Source: Acidobacteriota bacterium
GTDB lineage: Bacteria > Acidobacteriota > Terriglobia > UBA7540 > JAPUME01
DNA length: 7,265 bases
Assembly: GCA_027294185.1 (NCBI GenBank)
Contig: JAPUME010000292.1
Span: 1 to 7,265 of the forward strand
Direction: 5' to 3'
Below the pieces are notes generated by a model, which did not search any database, was not told where the DNA came from, and saw only the letters and a program-made list of their open reading frames with translations. Shown in pieces: positions 3,931 to 7,265 of this stretch. The position numbers and the translations under genes are program-made. The stretch's first letter is position 1, and each line of letters opens with the position of its first letter.

Positions 3931-6575
3931 TGATAAGCAAAATTTCGCTCAGGCTGTCAGTCAGCCTGGCAGTGATGGTTGCGTTCGGGTGGCTGCTGCC
4001 GCTCCGAGCTGAGGTTCGAGCAACGGCTTCGGTGACTCTCGAATCGCTGTCCGCGACCCAGGCAGGCACGCGTACTGTGCTTGGAGTGCGAGCCGACGCC
4101 CCCTTCCGCTATCAGACCTACCAGGCCTCCCCAAACTCGATTTGGATCGACCTGGAAGATGTTGATATGGGTTCCGTTGCGCGTTCGGGAAGCTTCGGTG
4201 GAGCGCTGGTGGGCTATCGAATCGCGAAATTCGAAAATGCCTCCGGCAAGCCCGTGGTGCGAATCCATGTGATGATGAAACAGCCGACAGGCTACACGGT
4301 GGATCCTTTGGAATCCGGCCTGCGAATCTCCTTTGGAACGAATGAGGTGGTCGCCTCAAACACGCGGAGCAGCGGAACCACTCTCGGCGTCTCCCGAAAT
4401 ACGAGTTCCTCAGCCGGCGCGTCCCGCAAAGTGGACGCAAACAAGGAGAGTCATCGAGCAGTTTCGGCAAGATCTCAAATTTCCGGTCCCCTCTTCGTCG
4501 TTAAAGTTAACGAAATCCTCGAAGCAGACACTACTCGGATCAAGATTGTAACGTCACGACCTGCGCCCTACAAAGTACTGCGCCTTTCCAATCCTCCCCG
4601 GCTCGTCGTCGATCTGATGGGGGCTCGGAGTCAAGTTGGTAGGTTGAGAACCTTTTCCACTACCTCACCGTTTTTGAAGCGGATTCGCCTGGCCCAGTTT
4701 CGTGATGACCCGGCCGTGGTCCGCGTCGTCGCCGATTTGGCGGGGGCACCGCGCTTCCGCGTCAAGGCTGTCGAGGGGGGAGTTCAAATCCGCCTCGGAA
4801 ACACCCTGGAAGCCCTTAGGCGGGCGGAGGTAGCGTCCGTTAAGCCTGTGGCATCGGTAAGGAAAGTCGAGTCCGGGGAAGTCTTCCAGCCGAGCAAGGC
4901 TCCTTCGGTGGCGCCCAAAAAGACGCTTGCCGCCGCCGCACCGGTAGCGGACGACATGGAGCTCGAAACCGAGATTGTTTCCGCTCCGAAGCCGCCGGTT
5001 TTGGTGACTTCCGCGGAAAACATCCCCTCTGCCGAGCCGGAAAAGATCGAGACGCCGCGACGGGAGACTTTGAGTGAAAAGGAAGCAAGCGAGGTGGAGG
5101 CTTCGCTTCCGCCAACGGCCTCTTCGTCTCGGGTGACGGCGGCCGTTCGGCTCGATCCCCGACCCGATCCTCACGCCATTCGGGCCGCGCAGGCGGCACG
5201 GACACTGGCGGGAAGCCTGGCTCCGAGTTCGGCTGCGCTGCCGCAAGACGTACCTGTTGCCGGGGAAGGTGAGGAGCAGTCTTCTGAATTGGCCCAAGCG
5301 GCTGCGACAGCTCCCCGTTATACGGGCGAGCCGATTTCGGTGAACCTCAAAGATGTCGACTTGAAGGATTTCTTCCGCCTGATCCATGAGATCAGCGGTC
5401 TGAACCTGATTATCGATCCGAACGTAATAGGGAGCGTCACACTGGTTCTCGATTCAGTACCCTGGGACCAGGCTCTGGATATCGTGCTGAAAAACAACCG
5501 TCTGGGACGAGTGCTGGAGGATAACGTTCTTCGCATCGCAACGCTTCAGACTCTGGCCGCTGAGCAGGAACAGATCGCTCAGCTCGGCAGGGCACGCATG
5601 CAGGCCGCTCCTCTGGTCACGGTCTTTCGGACGCTCAGTTATGCCCGGGCAGCCGACGTCATGCCTACCCTGCAGAGATTCCTCTCCGAACGGGGAGAGA
5701 TGATTCACGACGATCGCACCAATACGTTGATCATTTCGGAAATTGAATCGGAGATGGAAAACCTGGATCGCGTCCTGGCGAGACTGGACCGGAAGGCCAA
5801 ACAGATCAGTATCGAAGCGCGAATCGTTCTGGCCAGCCACGATTTCGCCCGTTCCTTCGGTATCCAACTGGGATTTGCCACGGCGAACTCCGCCACGGCG
5901 GTATCCGGCGGCGGCATCGGGAGAATAGCTGTCCCCTCCCCGCAGGCGCCTACCTTCCGAGGTGCAGATTCCTTTGGGTCTGCCTTGGCGTCGCCTGCCG
6001 CCCTCAGCGTTCCGGCAGCGGGTCCTGTATCGGGCAGCATATTCCTGGTCAATGCCGCCTCGAAATACAGGCTGGATGCCCTCTTGAGCCTTGGCGAGAC
6101 CACGGTGCAGGCCAAAACGATCTCACGGCCTTCGCTGGTGACGCAGGATAATGTTGAGGCGGTGGTTCGGCAGGGAGCTCGGATTCCTATCCAGACCGTG
6201 ATCAACAATACCCCTACGACCACCTACATCGACGCCCTGCTGCGGTTGCAGGTAACCCCGCAGGTCACAGAAGACGGACAGATTTTCCTCACCGTGAACG
6301 TGGAGAACTCCTCCCCCGGCGCACTGATTCCGGGAGCGCTGGGTTCGGCGGCTCCCCAGATCAATACCCAGTCGGCCCAGACCAAGGTTTTGGTTCCCGA
6401 TGGGACCACGCTGGTCTTCGGCGGTGTATCGGTGCACGTGCAAACGAAGTCGGTTGCCAAGATTCCGTTTCTGGGTGATATTCCAATTCTCGGCAACCTG
6501 TTCAAGAACATCGCCGTGGTGGACAGCGACCAGGAATTCATCTTCCTGATCACTCCGAAGATCATGCCGGGATAA
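3927..6575 (+). CDS. pilQ: Type IV pilus secretin PilQ with two AMIN domains
   Basis: PilQ forms the outer-membrane ring through which the pilus exits. The 882 residues read as follows: signal peptide (about 1-28, LRA/E cleavage); AMIN domain 1 (about 34-137); a Ser/Thr-rich spacer; AMIN domain 2 (about 189-291); a Pro/Ala/Glu/Ser-rich linker (about 295-465); the N0/STN domain (about 468-541, with ISVNLKDVDLKDFFRLI); the N1 secretin_N domain (about 564-632); and the secretin domain to the C-terminus. The last contains VPDGTTLVFGG (823-833), KIPFLGDIPILGNLF (845-859) and EFIFLITPKI (870-879), which are hallmark secretin motifs. AMIN domains bind peptidoglycan and position the secretin. It is longer than the Pseudomonas protein (about 714) and close to Myxococcus PilQ (about 900). 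There is no cysteine. Translation may start at ATG 3927 (overlapping the pilP stop) or at the next codon, ATG 3930, which is better spaced from GGAGG (3921-3925). It is the last gene before a strong terminator. The call is secure. Confidence 0.95.
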   Translation: MMISKISLRLSVSLAVMVAFGWLLPLRAEVRATASVTLESLSATQAGTRTVLGVRADAPFRYQTYQASPNSIWIDLEDVDMGSVARSGSFGGALVGYRIAKFENASGKPVVRIHVMMKQPTGYTVDPLESGLRISFGTNEVVASNTRSSGTTLGVSRNTSSSAGASRKVDANKESHRAVSARSQISGPLFVVKVNEILEADTTRIKIVTSRPAPYKVLRLSNPPRLVVDLMGARSQVGRLRTFSTTSPFLKRIRLAQFRDDPAVVRVVADLAGAPRFRVKAVEGGVQIRLGNTLEALRRAEVASVKPVASVRKVESGEVFQPSKAPSVAPKKTLAAAAPVADDMELETEIVSAPKPPVLVTSAENIPSAEPEKIETPRRETLSEKEASEVEASLPPTASSSRVTAAVRLDPRPDPHAIRAAQAARTLAGSLAPSSAALPQDVPVAGEGEEQSSELAQAAATAPRYTGEPISVNLKDVDLKDFFRLIHEISGLNLIIDPNVIGSVTLVLDSVPWDQALDIVLKNNRLGRVLEDNVLRIATLQTLAAEQEQIAQLGRARMQAAPLVTVFRTLSYARAADVMPTLQRFLSERGEMIHDDRTNTLIISEIESEMENLDRVLARLDRKAKQISIEARIVLASHDFARSFGIQLGFATANSATAVSGGGIGRIAVPSPQAPTFRGADSFGSALASPAALSVPAAGPVSGSIFLVNAASKYRLDALLSLGETTVQAKTISRPSLVTQDNVEAVVRQGARIPIQTVINNTPTTTYIDALLRLQVTPQVTEDGQIFLTVNVENSSPGALIPGALGSAAPQINTQSAQTKVLVPDGTTLVFGGVSVHVQTKSVAKIPFLGDIPILGNLFKNIAVVDSDQEFIFLITPKIMPG

Positions 6576-6613
6576 AGTTTCTAAGACCCTTCGGGAAGAA
6601 TTTGTGGGAATCG

Positions 6614-6645
6614 GAAGGAGGCCCCTGGCCTCCTTCTTTGTTTTT
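6614..6645 (+). terminator. Intrinsic terminator of the pil operon
   Basis: A perfect 10-bp GC-rich stem, GAAGGAGGCC (6614-6623) with GGCCTCCTTC (6627-6636), has a 3-base CCT loop and is followed directly by TTTGTTTTT (6637-6645). It starts 38 nt after the pilQ stop. This is a textbook Rho-independent terminator for forward transcription and marks the end of the pil transcript. It makes the downstream peptidase gene a separate unit, apart from any read-through. Confidence 0.95.
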
Positions 6646-6744
6646 GTGCCCGCGACGAAACAAAGGGAAAATTCGCCCCAAGCGCAGGCCGAACTCTGGA
6701 AGAGGGCAGGGGTGAAAGCGTTCTGAGGTTCACCGGGAAGGTCT

Positions 6745-7265
6745 ATGCCGTCACGCACCCCTGATTCGAACCGCTTGCGACGGCAGAAGGAACTTCTGAG
6801 GCTCCTCGAGTCCAACGGCGTGGACGGACTCCTGGTCAGCCATCTGCCGAATCTGTTTTATCTCACCGGGTTTTCAGGAAGCGCCGGCATGGGTTTTTTT
6901 TCAACCCGGAAGAAGGTCCTGTGGGTGGACGGCCGCTACGGGTTGCAGGCTCGCGAGCAGTCGAGCGGCGTACGGGTTATGGTTTCCCGGCAGGGGATTC
7001 TGCCTGAGGTTTGGAAGTTCCTTAACCAGGCCTCATGCCGGCGAGTGGGATTTGAAAGCGACCAGCTGAAACACGGTGATTATCTTCGCATCCGTGCCAG
7101 GACGGAAAACTCCCTCAAGCTTTCAGCGCTCGAAGGAGTTGTGGAAAAGTTACGGGAAAGGAAGGACCGGAAGGAGATCGCGCTGATTCGCCGGGCGTGC
7201 CGGGTTACCGGGGAGGTTCTGGCGGAGATCAGGGATTGGCTCCGGCCCGGAATCCGCGAACGGGA
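6745..7265 (+). CDS. M24-family Xaa-Pro aminopeptidase, N-terminal part (runs off right edge)
   Basis: From ATG 6745 the frame is open for 173 codons to the window edge. The visible part matches the creatinase_N domain that precedes the metallopeptidase domain in Xaa-Pro aminopeptidases and dipeptidases (PepP/PepQ type): an RRQKELLRLLESNGVDGLLV helix-strand (11-30), LPNLFYLTGFSGSAG (33-47), KVLWVDGRYGLQAREQ (56-71), VGFESDQL (101-108), and the linker helix KDRKEIALIRRACRVTGEVL (139-158) that leads into the catalytic domain. The five metal-binding residues lie beyond the window, so activity cannot be confirmed and PepP cannot be told from PepQ. These enzymes cut X-Pro bonds in the cytoplasm. 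GGAAGG (6736-6741) is a Shine-Dalgarno with a short 3-nt spacer. The gap from the terminator to the start is 99 nt. The only promoter candidate is weak: TTGTGC (6644-6649), 17 bases, GAAAAT (6667-6672). There is no known link to pilus assembly. Confidence 0.85.
   Translation, partial: MPSRTPDSNRLRRQKELLRLLESNGVDGLLVSHLPNLFYLTGFSGSAGMGFFSTRKKVLWVDGRYGLQAREQSSGVRVMVSRQGILPEVWKFLNQASCRRVGFESDQLKHGDYLRIRARTENSLKLSALEGVVEKLRERKDRKEIALIRRACRVTGEVLAEIRDWLRPGIRER

Overview
The window carries a complete type IV pilus (T4P) alignment and secretin operon, pilM-pilN-pilO-pilP-pilQ, on the + strand. A small excisionase-like helix-turn-helix gene leads the operon. Two truncated housekeeping-type genes flank it: a divergent ubiD-family decarboxylase at the left edge (- strand) and an M24-type Xaa-Pro aminopeptidase/creatinase-like gene at the right edge (+ strand). 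PilQ is an outer-membrane secretin, so the organism is a diderm (Gram-negative) bacterium. The moderately GC-rich coding sequence, the pilMNOPQ order, the PilQ with two AMIN domains and the neighbouring M24 peptidase would fit Acidobacteriota, Desulfobacterota/Myxococcota-like deltaproteobacteria or related phyla. That placement is inference, and the window has no rRNA or marker gene to settle it.

Layout: 1-355 is the N-terminal part of a UbiD-like decarboxylase. 356-801 is a divergent intergenic region, visibly more AT-rich from about 580 to 700. It holds three related ATGGG/CCC palindromic motifs (509-580), a near-consensus sigma-70 promoter (673-701) and a leader of about 94 nt with two short hairpins. 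802-1023 is the HTH gene. 1036-6575 is pilMNOPQ, with gaps of 12 nt or less or ATGA overlaps at every junction. 6614-6645 is a strong intrinsic terminator. 6745-7265 is the start of the M24 peptidase gene, outside the pil unit.

Working together: PilM (cytoplasmic, actin-like fold) binds the N-terminal tail of PilN. PilN and PilO form the bitopic inner-membrane dimer. PilP bridges this to the N0 domain of the PilQ secretin, through which the pilus crosses the outer membrane. The promoter and terminator positions predict one transcript for HTH-pilMNOPQ of about 5.9 kb, so the HTH protein is a candidate local regulator. Pilins, ATPases (PilB/PilT) and PilC are not in the window.

I see no undescribed multi-gene system here. 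The items most worth a second look are the HTH gene embedded in the pil operon with candidate operator repeats upstream, a PilP that lacks any cysteine and so cannot be a lipoprotein, and the long low-complexity linkers in PilQ, PilP, PilN and PilO.
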